Notes: generated by a model from the letters alone, not told the origin. A DNA stretch of 9,464 nucleotides from JBFWQM01 sp050249455 (GCA_050249455.1 JBFWQM010000208.1:1-9464); one strand, 5' to 3'; positions 1 through 8,330 are shown, counted from the stretch's first letter. Numbers and translations are program-made.

Positions 1-1599
<1,599 letters not shown>

Positions 1600-1600
1600 G

Positions 1601-2986
1601 GTGCGCCGAACCAAGCCGATCGCGGCGGCACTGGCCGCCGGCGCCGTCGTCGCGGCCTGCTCGCTGGGGCCGGCCTATCGGGCGCCGCAGGTGACGACGC
1701 CGGTGCAGTGGCAGGCCGCGCCGGCCGGCGCGGAGGCGTGGCCCAGCGTCGACTGGTTCCGCAGCTTCGGCAACGCCGAGCTCGAGCGGCTGGTCGCCCA
1801 GGCGATCGCCGACAACCGCGACCTGCGCGCCGCGGTGATCCGCATCGTCGAGGCGGAGGCGCAGGCGCGCATCGCCGGCGCCGCCCTGTGGCCGACCCTG
1901 CGCGGCGGCAGCTCGGCCTCGCAGAGCGACCGCACGACCGGGGTCTCGCACTCGTTCCAGGGCGTGATGCAGGCGGCCTACCAGGTCGACCTGTTCGGCG
2001 CCAACCGCGCGAGCGCCTCGGCCGCCGGGGTGCGCGTGCTGTCCAGCCAGTTCGACCGCGAGACGGTCGCGATCTCGCTGGTCGCCGACGTCACGGCGAC
2101 GTTCCTCCAGGTGCTCGCCGCACGCGACCGCCGCCGGCTGGCGGAGGAGACGCTGGGCCTCTCGGAAAGCATCCTGCAGCTCCTCGAGGACCAGCAGCGC
2201 ATCGGTGTGGTGTCCGACCTGGAGGTGGCACAGCAGCGCAGCGCGGTGGCCTCGCAGCGCGCCTCGATCCCCGGCCTGATCCTGGCCGAGCGGCAGTCGC
2301 TCAACGCGCTGGCCGTCCTGCTCGGCCGCAATCCGCAGGGCTTCGACGTCGCGACCCGGTCGCTGGAGGAGGTCCGGCTGCCGGCCATCGCGGCGGGGAT
2401 GCCCTCGGCGCTGCTGCAGCGCCGGCCCGACCTGCGCCGCGCCGAGGCCGACCTCCAGGCGGCGAACTTCGACGTCGCGGCTGCGCGCGCCGCGCGCTTC
2501 CCCTCGATCGACCTCACGGCGCAGGGCGGCTCCACCAGCCTCGCTTTGTCGGGGCTGTTCGGGCCGGCGAGCTTCTTCTACACGCTCGCCGCCTCGGTCA
2601 GCGCGCCGATCTTCGAGGGCGGCCGGCTGGAGGCCCAGGACGACCTCGCCCGCGCGCGCTTCCGCGAGCTGGTGGAGAGCTACCAGGCCGCCGTACTCGC
2701 CGCGTTCCGCGACGTCGAGGACGCGCTCAACGGCTCGATGCAGACGCGGGCGCAGAACGACCTGCAGCGCCAGGCCTACGAGCAGGCGCGCGAGGCCTTC
2801 CGCCTTGCCGAGACGCGCTACCGGGTCGGCACCGTCAACTTCCTGACCGTGCTCGACGCCCAGCGCAGCGTCTTCCAGACCGCGGACTCGGTGGTGCAGA
2901 GCCGGCTCGCCCAGTTCACCTCGGTGGTCAACCTCTACCAGGCGCTGGGCGGCGGCTGGTCCGGGGCGCTGCCGCCGCCGCCGTGA
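1601..2986 (+). CDS. NodT-family outer-membrane efflux lipoprotein (TolC-like channel)
   Basis: A 461-residue protein starting at GTG, one base after the macB TAG. This start is chosen because it gives a complete lipoprotein signal: a short basic N-terminus, an Ala-rich hydrophobic stretch, and lipobox V17-A18-A19-C20, so the mature N-terminus would be lipidated Cys20. Two OEP repeats follow (about 50-250 and 270-455). Hallmarks of the NodT group are the GMPSALLQRRPDLRRAE segment that opens the second repeat, PIFEGGRL, the TVLDAQRSVFQ motif and LYQALGGGW near the C-terminus. Family role: trimeric outer-membrane channel and periplasmic tunnel for ABC- or RND-type tripartite pumps. Gene order makes it the channel for the adjacent MacB exporter, as in pvdRT-opmQ type operons. 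It could also serve the convergent RND pump, which lacks its own channel gene here. Spacing suggests translational coupling; a purine-rich stretch (GGGGCGG) at the end of macB may act as a weak ribosome binding site. Confidence 0.93.
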   Translation: MRRTKPIAAALAAGAVVAACSLGPAYRAPQVTTPVQWQAAPAGAEAWPSVDWFRSFGNAELERLVAQAIADNRDLRAAVIRIVEAEAQARIAGAALWPTLRGGSSASQSDRTTGVSHSFQGVMQAAYQVDLFGANRASASAAGVRVLSSQFDRETVAISLVADVTATFLQVLAARDRRRLAEETLGLSESILQLLEDQQRIGVVSDLEVAQQRSAVASQRASIPGLILAERQSLNALAVLLGRNPQGFDVATRSLEEVRLPAIAAGMPSALLQRRPDLRRAEADLQAANFDVAAARAARFPSIDLTAQGGSTSLALSGLFGPASFFYTLAASVSAPIFEGGRLEAQDDLARARFRELVESYQAAVLAAFRDVEDALNGSMQTRAQNDLQRQAYEQAREAFRLAETRYRVGTVNFLTVLDAQRSVFQTADSVVQSRLAQFTSVVNLYQALGGGWSGALPPPP

Positions 2987-3009
2987 TCCGCCGTTCCGCT
3001 GCGGTCACG
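2982..3009. terminator. Possible bidirectional terminator hairpin between convergent genes
   Basis: Inverted repeat CGTGA-T-CCGC (2982-2991) and GCGG-TCACG (3001-3009): a 9-bp stem with a one-base bulge and a 9-base loop. It spans the whole 18-base gap between two convergent genes and includes both stop codons (TGA at 2984-2986; TCA, i.e. TGA on the minus strand, at 3005-3007). No T-run follows on either strand, so it is not a textbook intrinsic terminator. It could still slow polymerase or protect 3' ends in both directions. Confidence 0.4.
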
Positions 3010-6000
3010 CGCCCGGTGCGCCGACGGGTCCGCCGGCCGGCGCCGCGGCGTCGTCATGGCGCCGACGGCCGGCGCGCAGGCGTTCGAGCGACAGGAACAC
3101 CACCGGCGTGATGTAGAGCGTCAGCATCTGCGACACCAGCAGGCCGCCCACAACGGCGATGCCGAGCGGGCGGCGCAGCTCCGAGCCGGCGCCGGCGCCG
3201 AGCGCGATCGGCAGCGTACCCATGATGGCGGCCATCGTGGTCATCATGATCGGGCGGAACCGCAGCAGGCAGGCCTCCACGATGGCGCGCTCGGGCGAGG
3301 TCTCGCCGTCGCGGCCGCGCGCGAGCGCGAAGTCGATCATCATGATCGCGTTTTTCTTGACGATGCCGATCAGCATCACGATGCCGATGATCGCGATCGC
3401 CGTCAGGTCGAGCCGGAACGCCATCAGGGTCAGCAGCGCGCCCAGCCCCGCCGCCGGCAGGCCGGACAGGATGGTGACGGGATGGATGAAGCTCTCGTAG
3501 AGGATGCCGAGCACGATGTAGATCACGAACACCGCGGCAAGCAGCAGGAAGCCCTGGCCGGCCAGCGAGTCCTGGAACACCTGCGCGGTGCCGGAAAAGC
3601 CGGTCAGGATCGTCGCCGGCAGGTTCATCGCGGCCTTGGCTGCCTCGACGCGCGTCACCGCCTCGCCCAGCGCGACACCGGGCGCGAGGTTGAAGGACAG
3701 GGTCACCGCCGGCAGCGCCGACTGGTGCCCAACCGTGAGCGGCCCGACGGTGCGCCGGACGGTCGCCACGGCGTCCAGCGGCACGGTGCCGCCCGCCGAT
3801 GTCGGCACGTAGAGCCGCGACAGGGCGCGCGTGTCGCGCTGGAAGCGGGGATCGAGCTCAAGGATCACGGCATAGTCGTTGGTCGGCGTGTAGATCGTCG
3901 CCACCTGGCGCGTGCCGAACGCCGAATAGAGCGCGTTGCGGATCGCGTCCGCGGTGACGCCGAGCGTCGCGGCCTCCGCCAGGTCGATGTCGACGAAGGC
4001 TTGCGGGTTGCCGATCTGCAGGTCGGTGGTGACGTCGCGCAGCTCGGGCAGCGCCGCCAGCCCGCGCTCGAGCACGCCGGCCGCCGCCTGGACCTCGGCC
4101 AGGTCGGTGCCCTGGACGACGTACTGGTACTGGCTCTTGGTCAGGCGGCCGCCGACGTTGATGTTCTGGATCGGCTGCAGGAACGCCTTGATGCCGGGCA
4201 GCCCGGCGAGCCTCGGCTGCAGCCGGCGGATCACCTGCGCGGCCGAGGCGTCGCGCTCGGCGAACGGCGCGAGCCCGACGAAGATGCGCCCGGTGTTGAG
4301 CGCGCTCGACGAGCCGCCGATGCCGATCGAGGAGTTCACCACTGCCACCGCCGGATCGGCGCCGACGATGTCGGCGACCTGCTTCTGCAACGCCGCCATC
4401 GCGTCGAGCGAGACGTCCTGCGCGGCCTCGGTCAGGACCAGGATCTGGCCGGTGTCCTCCGTCGGGAAGAAGCCCTTGGGTATGGCGACGAACAGCGCGC
4501 CGGCCGCTGCCACCGAGGCGGCGGTCAGCACCAGCATCGCACCGCGCCGGCGCAGCGCCGCGCGCAGGCTTCGCGCGTAGACCGCGAGCATCGCGTCGAA
4601 CGCGGCCTCCGACAGGCGGTAGAGGCGGTTGGGCCGGCGGTCGTGCCGCGCGGCGCGCAGCAGCCGGCTGGCCAGCATCGGCGTCAGTGTGAGCGACACG
4701 AAGCCCGACACCAGGATCGTCATCGAGATCGTCACCGCGAACTCGCGGAAAAGCCGGCCGACAATGCCGCCCATGAACAGGACGGGGATGAACACCGCCA
4801 CCAGCGACAGCGTGATCGAGACGATGGTGAACGCGATCTCGCGCGCGCCGCGCAGCGCCGCCTGGAACGGCGGCTGACCGGCCTCGACGTGGCGCACGAT
4901 GTTCTCCAGCATCACGATCGCGTCGTCGACCACGAACCCGACCGAGAGCGTCAGCGCCAGCAGCGACAGGTTGTCGATCGAGTAGCCCAGCAGGTACATC
5001 CCGGCGAAGGTGCCGACCAGCGAGATCGGCAGCGCCAGCGCCGGGATTACCGTCGCGGTGAAGTTGCGCAGGAACAGGAAGATCACCAGCACCACCAGCA
5101 CGACGGTGAGCATCAGCGTGAACTGGACGTCGTCAACCGATGCGCGGATCGATTCGGAGCGGTCCAGCATCACGTCCACGTTGACCGAGGCGGGGATCTG
5201 AGCGCGCAGCGCAGGCACCAGCGTCTTGACGCTGTCGACCACCGCGACGGTGTTGGCGTCGGGCTGGCGCTGGATGGCGAGCAGGATCGAGCGCTTGTCG
5301 CCGAACCAGCCGGCGACCTGGTCGTTCTCGACGCCGTCGACGATGCGCGCCACGTCGCCCAGCCGCACCGGATTGCCGTTGCGGTAGGCGATGATCAGCG
5401 GCCGGTACGCCGCCGCGCGCATGAGCTGGCCCGACGCGGCGAGGGTGACGTTCTGCGCCGCGCCCTTGAGCTGGCCGACCGGCTTGTTCGAGTCCGCCGC
5501 CGCGACGGCCTGCTCGACCGCATCGAGGCTGATCCCGGTGGCCGCCAGCGCGTCGGGGTCGGCCTGGACGCGGACGGCGAACTTCTGCGCCCCGTAGACC
5601 TGGACCTGCGCCACCCCGGCCAGCGTGGAGAGGCGTTGCGCCACAAGCGTCTCGGCGTACTCGTCCACCTCCGACAGCGGGCGGGAGTCGGAGTTCAGCG
5701 ACAGGAACAAGATCGGCTGGTCGGCCGGGTTGACCTTGCGGAACGACGGCGGGTCGGTCATCTCGGGCGGCAGGCGGCGCGCCGCCGTGCTGATCGCCGA
5801 CTGGACGTCGAGCGCCGCCCCGTCGATGTCGCGCCCGAGGTCGAACTGCAGGGTGATCTGCGTCGTGCCCTGGCTGCTGGTGGAGGTTATGGCGGTGATG
5901 CCGGCGATGGTGGCGAACTGCTTCTCCAGCGGCGTCGCGACCGAGGCGGCCATCGTCTCCGGGCTCGCGCCGGGCAGGCTGGCGGACACCACGATGGTCG

Positions 6001-6127
6001 GGAAATCGACCCGCGGCAGCGCCGCCACCGGCAGCAGCCGGTATCCCGCCAGGCCGACCACGATGAACGACAGCATTAGGAGCGTCGTCATCACCGGCCG
6101 GCGGATGCACAGCTCCGGCAGCGTCAC
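3005..6127 (-). CDS. RND multidrug efflux permease, MdtB/MdtC (MuxB/MuxC)-like
   Basis: A 1040-residue inner-membrane proton-antiport pump subunit of the hydrophobe/amphiphile efflux (HAE-1) family, full length for that family. The frame is open 101 codons further upstream, but that stretch is a shadow of the adaptor gene. The start is GTG at 6127: it gives the family N-terminus (TLPELCIRRPVMTTLL), has GGAG eight bases upstream (6139-6136), and overlaps the adaptor stop as GTGA, implying translational coupling. Visible features are TM1 (about 13-32), a first porter loop (KVNPADQPIL, MdtB-like), the proton-relay Asp pair in TM4 (GFVVDDAIV, D401-D402), the MGGIVGRLFREFAVT segment, a second porter loop, and the TM10 lysine (IGIVKKNAIMMIDFAL, K925-N926, matching AcrB K940-N941). 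Close resemblance to MdtB/MdtC is from remembered family sequence, not alignment. MdtB and MdtC normally come as a pair; only one permease is encoded here. Exported substrates are unknown. Confidence 0.95.
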   Translation of the reverse strand: MTLPELCIRRPVMTTLLMLSFIVVGLAGYRLLPVAALPRVDFPTIVVSASLPGASPETMAASVATPLEKQFATIAGITAITSTSSQGTTQITLQFDLGRDIDGAALDVQSAISTAARRLPPEMTDPPSFRKVNPADQPILFLSLNSDSRPLSEVDEYAETLVAQRLSTLAGVAQVQVYGAQKFAVRVQADPDALAATGISLDAVEQAVAAADSNKPVGQLKGAAQNVTLAASGQLMRAAAYRPLIIAYRNGNPVRLGDVARIVDGVENDQVAGWFGDKRSILLAIQRQPDANTVAVVDSVKTLVPALRAQIPASVNVDVMLDRSESIRASVDDVQFTLMLTVVLVVLVIFLFLRNFTATVIPALALPISLVGTFAGMYLLGYSIDNLSLLALTLSVGFVVDDAIVMLENIVRHVEAGQPPFQAALRGAREIAFTIVSITLSLVAVFIPVLFMGGIVGRLFREFAVTISMTILVSGFVSLTLTPMLASRLLRAARHDRRPNRLYRLSEAAFDAMLAVYARSLRAALRRRGAMLVLTAASVAAAGALFVAIPKGFFPTEDTGQILVLTEAAQDVSLDAMAALQKQVADIVGADPAVAVVNSSIGIGGSSSALNTGRIFVGLAPFAERDASAAQVIRRLQPRLAGLPGIKAFLQPIQNINVGGRLTKSQYQYVVQGTDLAEVQAAAGVLERGLAALPELRDVTTDLQIGNPQAFVDIDLAEAATLGVTADAIRNALYSAFGTRQVATIYTPTNDYAVILELDPRFQRDTRALSRLYVPTSAGGTVPLDAVATVRRTVGPLTVGHQSALPAVTLSFNLAPGVALGEAVTRVEAAKAAMNLPATILTGFSGTAQVFQDSLAGQGFLLLAAVFVIYIVLGILYESFIHPVTILSGLPAAGLGALLTLMAFRLDLTAIAIIGIVMLIGIVKKNAIMMIDFALARGRDGETSPERAIVEACLLRFRPIMMTTMAAIMGTLPIALGAGAGSELRRPLGIAVVGGLLVSQMLTLYITPVVFLSLERLRAGRRRHDDAAAPAGGPVGAPGA

Positions 6128-7314
6128 GACGGCAACTCCGCCGTTGCCGGGCGGTCGCCCGGACTGCGGACCTGCACCGCCGCGCCGTTGGTCAGGCGAA
6201 GCTGGCCCGTCGTCACCACCTTCTCGCCGCCGGCAAGCCCCTTGGCGATCACGGTCTCGGCGCCGGCGCTCCAGCCCACCGCCACCGGCCGCTGCTCGAC
6301 CGTCGAATCCGGACGGACCACGAACACGTAGGCGCCGTCCTGGCCGTCCTGGACGGCGACCGTCGGCACGGTGACCGCCTTGGGCTCGATGCGCAGGGAC
6401 AGCGTCGCGTCGACGAACTGGCCGGGCCACAGCCGTTCGTCGGCGTTGTCGAACGCCGCCTTGAGCGAGATGGTGCCCGAGGCCTGGTCGACCTGGTTCT
6501 CAATGAAGGCGAGCGTGCCGTGGATAGGTCCGCCCGCATCGCCGGCAACCGTCGCTGCGACCGGGACCGGTCCGCGCGCCATCGCGCGCCGGACCTCGGC
6601 GAGGTCGCGCTGCGCGATCGCGAGCGCGACGTAGACTGGCCGGATCTGGTTGATCGTGGCGAGCGGCGTCGCCGCCGCGGCCTGCACGCTGTTGCCGGTC
6701 TTGAACGCGATGGTGCCGATGCGCCCGTCGATCGGCGCGCGGATAACCGTGTAGGAGAGCTGCGTCTCGGCGCCGGCGACCGCCGCCTCGTCGGCCTTCA
6801 CCGTTCCCGCCAGCGCGCCGGCATTGGACTGCGCCAGGTCGAACTGCTCGCGCGGGGAATAGTCCCTGGCCGCCAGGGGACCGTAGCGCGCGACCTGCTT
6901 GCGCGCGTAATCGAGCTGGGCGCGGTCGCGCGTCAGGGCGGCGCGCGCCTGGTCGAGCTGGGCCCGCGCCTGACGGTCGTCGAGCGTGAACAGGACGTCG
7001 CCGGCCTTGACCGCCTGGCCGTCGGCGACCGGGACGGCGGCGATCTCGCCGTCGACCCGCGCGCGCACGGCGACGCTCGCGATGGTCTGGACGTGCCCGA
7101 CCGCGGCGATCTCGACCGGCATCGGCTTGACGACCGCCTCGGCCGCGAGCACGGGAGCCGCTTGGCCGGCGTGCGGGGCGCGGGTCTGCGCCTGCGGTGC
7201 CTGGGCAGCGGAAACGGCGAGATAGAGGCCGCCGACGACGGCGAGGGCCAGGACGCCCAGCAGCGCGGACCGGCGGGACAGCCGGCCAAGGCGCGATCGC
7301 AGATACTTCATCAT
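6124..7314 (-). CDS. RND efflux periplasmic adaptor (membrane fusion protein), MdtA-like
   Basis: A 396-residue HlyD/AcrA-family adaptor, the usual size, linking the downstream RND permease to an outer-membrane channel. The frame is open 47 codons further upstream into the regulator gene, but the start is placed at the first ATG of an ATG-ATG pair (7314). This gives a basic N-terminus and an uncleaved hydrophobic anchor (about 17-38). A GAG lies six bases upstream within GGGCGAG (7327-7321). There is no lipobox Cys, so it is probably anchored by the helix rather than lipidated. Domains in order: first lipoyl half (about 81-112, ARVDGEIAAVPVADGQAVKAGD), alpha-helical hairpin (about 113-186), second lipoyl half (about 187-222, VIRAPIDGRIG), beta-barrel (about 226-310), and membrane-proximal domain (about 315-383, with GLAGGEKVVTTGQLRL). 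First gene of a two-gene operon; its TGA overlaps the permease GTG. Probably controlled by the divergent TetR-family gene. Confidence 0.94.
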   Translation of the reverse strand: MMKYLRSRLGRLSRRSALLGVLALAVVGGLYLAVSAAQAPQAQTRAPHAGQAAPVLAAEAVVKPMPVEIAAVGHVQTIASVAVRARVDGEIAAVPVADGQAVKAGDVLFTLDDRQARAQLDQARAALTRDRAQLDYARKQVARYGPLAARDYSPREQFDLAQSNAGALAGTVKADEAAVAGAETQLSYTVIRAPIDGRIGTIAFKTGNSVQAAAATPLATINQIRPVYVALAIAQRDLAEVRRAMARGPVPVAATVAGDAGGPIHGTLAFIENQVDQASGTISLKAAFDNADERLWPGQFVDATLSLRIEPKAVTVPTVAVQDGQDGAYVFVVRPDSTVEQRPVAVGWSAGAETVIAKGLAGGEKVVTTGQLRLTNGAAVQVRSPGDRPATAELPS

Positions 7315-7354
7315 GACCGGCTCGCCCGCGATCCGCCGCCGGCGCCCCACAATC

Positions 7355-7383
7355 TTGACCGGCTTGCGGTCCCAGCATACGTA
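7355..7383 (+). promoter_or_regulatory. Candidate promoter for the TetR-family regulator
   Basis: TTGACC (7355-7360, five of six bases matching TTGACA), a 17-base spacer, then TACGTA (7378-7383), which is weak as a -10. Transcription would start near 7390, leaving a leader of about 15 bases. The same palindromic TACGTA would serve the oppositely directed RND promoter. Confidence 0.35.
7357..7371. promoter_or_regulatory. Second dyad in the divergent control region
   Basis: Perfect 5-bp arms GACCG (7357-7361) and CGGTC (7367-7371) with a 5-base centre GCTTG. It overlaps the TTGACC candidate -35 of the regulator gene and would fall near the start of the RND operon transcript. Its sequence differs from the 7382-7399 dyad, so it may be a site for another protein, an RNA hairpin, or chance. 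Confidence 0.3.
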
Positions 7384-7406
7384 GAACCCGGGAGTTCTAT
7401 TTTCAA
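7378..7406 (-). promoter_or_regulatory. Candidate promoter for the RND operon
   Basis: Read on the minus strand, TTGAAA (7406-7401, five of six bases matching TTGACA) is followed by a 17-base spacer and TACGTA (7383-7378), a poor -10 match. The TAGAAC-N6-GTTCTA dyad lies almost entirely in the spacer, where a bound repressor would block polymerase. Predicted by eye; the weak -10 keeps confidence low. Confidence 0.35.
7382..7399. promoter_or_regulatory. Probable TetR-family operator dyad
   Basis: Perfect 6-bp arms TAGAAC (7382-7387) and GTTCTA (7394-7399) around a 6-base centre CCGGGA; 14 of 18 positions are symmetric overall. It lies six bases before the regulator start codon, covers the regulator's likely ribosome binding site (GGGAG, 7390-7394), and sits inside the spacer of the candidate RND promoter. 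TetR-family proteins usually bind 15-20 bp dyads in the gap next to their own gene, so this is the best operator for repression of both the pump and the regulator itself. Binding is inferred from position and symmetry only. Confidence 0.6.
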
Positions 7407-8038
7407 TGCCTGCTGGGAAAGAGCCGGACTGGCGCCGCGAACGGCGCGACCGCATCGTCGCCGCCGCCGGACGGCTGTTCGGCGCCGCGCCCTATGGCGA
7501 GGTGCAGGTGGACGACATCGCGCGCGCCGCCGGGATCGGCAAGCCGACGCTCTATCGCTACTTCGGATCGAAGGAGGAGCTGTTCCTCGCGGTGCTGGAT
7601 GCGGCGATGCGGGAGCTGGAATCGCGCATCGCCAAGGCTTCGGCCGGCGCCGCGACGCCGGCTGAGGCCTTGCGCCGGACGCTCGTACTCCTGGTCGAGG
7701 CGCTCGGCCAGCACGTCAACTCGCTGCGCCTGCTCAGCGGCGACAGCCCCGCTTTGGCCGAACGCTGGCGCGGCGTCTACCGGGCGCGGCGGCGGCCGAT
7801 CCTGGATGCGCTGCGCCAGACGATCGCGGCCGGCGTCGCCGGCGGCAAGTTTCGTTCGGTCGATCCGGCGCTGACCGCCCGGCTGCTGATCGGCATGGTG
7901 CGCGCGGGCCTGAACGAGGCCGCGCCATCGAGCCGCGCCCGGGTCGCCGCCGCGGTGGCGGACTTTGCCATGGCGGGCCTTGCCGGAGCCCCACCGGCGC
8001 GGGCACGGCGGGAGAGCGTGCCGGCCTCTGACCGCTAA
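7406..8038 (+). CDS. TetR/AcrR-family transcriptional regulator
   Basis: A 210-residue protein of typical TetR length. The N-terminal DNA-binding domain is clear: helix 1 (RDRIVAAAGRLF, about 14-25), then the helix-turn-helix VDDIARAAGIGKPTLYRYFGSKEELF (about 35-60, given here in family shorthand: D36-D37, G43, P47-T48-L49-Y50, F53, K56-E57). The remaining helical part is the variable ligand-binding and dimerisation domain and does not reveal the ligand. The start is the ATG at 7406, preceded by GGGAG (7390-7394) at a rather long 11-base spacing; that site overlaps the operator dyad. It is transcribed divergently from the RND adaptor-permease operon, the classic arrangement for a local repressor released by pump substrates (compare AcrR or TtgR). 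The C-terminal tail (PPARARRESVPASDR) looks disordered. Family is certain; the regulated target is inferred from position. Confidence 0.93.
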   Translation: MPAGKEPDWRRERRDRIVAAAGRLFGAAPYGEVQVDDIARAAGIGKPTLYRYFGSKEELFLAVLDAAMRELESRIAKASAGAATPAEALRRTLVLLVEALGQHVNSLRLLSGDSPALAERWRGVYRARRRPILDALRQTIAAGVAGGKFRSVDPALTARLLIGMVRAGLNEAAPSSRARVAAAVADFAMAGLAGAPPARARRESVPASDR

Positions 8039-8071
8039 CAGCGGTGCGTCGATGACTCGGAGATGTTTGCA

Positions 8072-8091
8072 GCGCAACATAAGCGTTGCGC
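8072..8091. terminator. Hairpin after the regulator gene, possible terminator
   Basis: Perfect 7-bp stem GCGCAAC (8072-8078) and GTTGCGC (8085-8091) with loop ATAAGC, 34 bases after the regulator stop codon. No T-run follows, so termination would not be of the simple intrinsic type. It could instead be a protein-binding dyad. Confidence 0.35.
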
Positions 8092-8112
8092 GTCGGGGCG
8101 GGCAAGGCCGCA

Positions 8113-8141
8113 TTGCCCCAGGCTGGCCGGAACCGGGGCAA
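8113..8141. repeat. Inverted repeat in the intergenic region
   Basis: Perfect 7-bp arms TTGCCCC (8113-8119) and GGGGCAA (8135-8141) separated by 15 bases that contain a smaller CCGG-AA-CCGG dyad (8127-8136). It is the second of two tandem hairpins between the regulator and the binding-protein gene. It may terminate regulator transcription together with the first hairpin; no T-run follows. Function unknown. Confidence 0.35.
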
Positions 8142-8249
8142 ATGATCGCCCGGCCGGTCGGCAACAAAGCGGAAGGCTGCTTCTGGAGCCACCGACTCAA
8201 GGACTCGCCGGACTGTCACAAGAACATCACGCCGGCCGAGGGCCCGAAG

Positions 8250-8330
8250 ATGTCGCCGATGGCGAAAATGGGTCTAGACTGCAGGTCGAAAGCCGGCGTC
8301 GAGACCGGCTGCATCGGATGGAGGCTTTGA
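8250..8330 (+). CDS. Possible 26-residue leader ORF coupled to the binding-protein gene
   Basis: ATG at 8250 is preceded by GAGGG (8238-8242) at an ideal 7-base spacing. The ORF runs 26 codons and ends in a TGA that overlaps the next gene's ATG as TGATG, a pattern typical of translational coupling. The predicted peptide has two Cys and one Trp and resembles no family I know. Against it: codon choice (ggt, cta, agg, aaa, gga, ctt) is less GC-biased than in neighbouring genes, and if the TAGACT hexamer at 8275 is the -10, the transcript would start inside the ORF and exclude its start. It may be chance. Confidence 0.25.
   Translation: MSPMAKMGLDCRSKAGVETGCIGWRL
8275..8280 (+). promoter_or_regulatory. 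Candidate -10 element for the binding-protein gene
   Basis: TAGACT matches four of six bases of TATAAT and sits 50-55 bases before the start codon, inside the palindrome GTCTAGAC (8272-8279). No convincing -35 is present at 16-18 bases upstream (the region reads GTCGCC), so this would be a weak or activator-dependent promoter. A similar hexamer precedes the last gene of the window. Confidence 0.3.
8291..8310 (+). promoter_or_regulatory. 5' leader hairpin before the binding-protein gene
   Basis: Perfect 6-bp arms AGCCGG (8291-8296) and CCGGCT (8305-8310) with an 8-base loop, ending nine bases before the GGAGG ribosome binding site. If transcription starts just after the 8275 hexamer, this stem would form the extreme 5' end of the mRNA, where such stems often stabilise messages. 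No known riboswitch class is recognisable. Confidence 0.35.

Noticed and set aside
1708..3111. Long alternative plus-strand frame over the channel gene
   Set aside because: Product is Arg/Ala/Gly/Pro low-complexity with no motifs; the overlapping 1601-2986 frame is a complete NodT-family protein.
3056..6079. A 1007-codon open frame on the plus strand opposite the RND permease
   Set aside because: Its product is an implausible Arg/His/Gln/Asp-rich string with no domains, typical of an antisense shadow in GC-rich DNA; the minus-strand permease has all family motifs.
6128..6430. Upstream in-frame extension of the permease gene
   Set aside because: The 101 extra residues are Arg/Gly-rich low-complexity translation of the adaptor gene in another frame; the GTG at 6127 has a ribosome binding site and the family N-terminus.
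7315..7455. Upstream in-frame extension of the adaptor gene into the regulator
   Set aside because: It would cross the divergent control region and the regulator start, and it buries the membrane anchor 47 residues in; ATG 7314 fits the family.
8124..8141. Sigma-54 promoter-like GG...GC pattern
   Set aside because: Spacing between GG and GC is 11 rather than 10, and the TTGC of the -12 element is replaced by GGGC.
8194..8214. Three GACT tetramers at 8-9 base spacing
   Set aside because: Too short and imperfect to distinguish from chance.
8052..8249. Longer 92-codon version of the leader ORF starting at ATG 8052
   Set aside because: No clear ribosome binding site, codon use unlike the neighbours, and it translates both hairpins; only the short 8250 version has start-site support.
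8063..8329. Upstream in-frame extension of the binding-protein gene
   Set aside because: The 89 extra residues lack any recognisable domain and would precede a good signal peptide; ATG 8330 has GGAGG at five bases.
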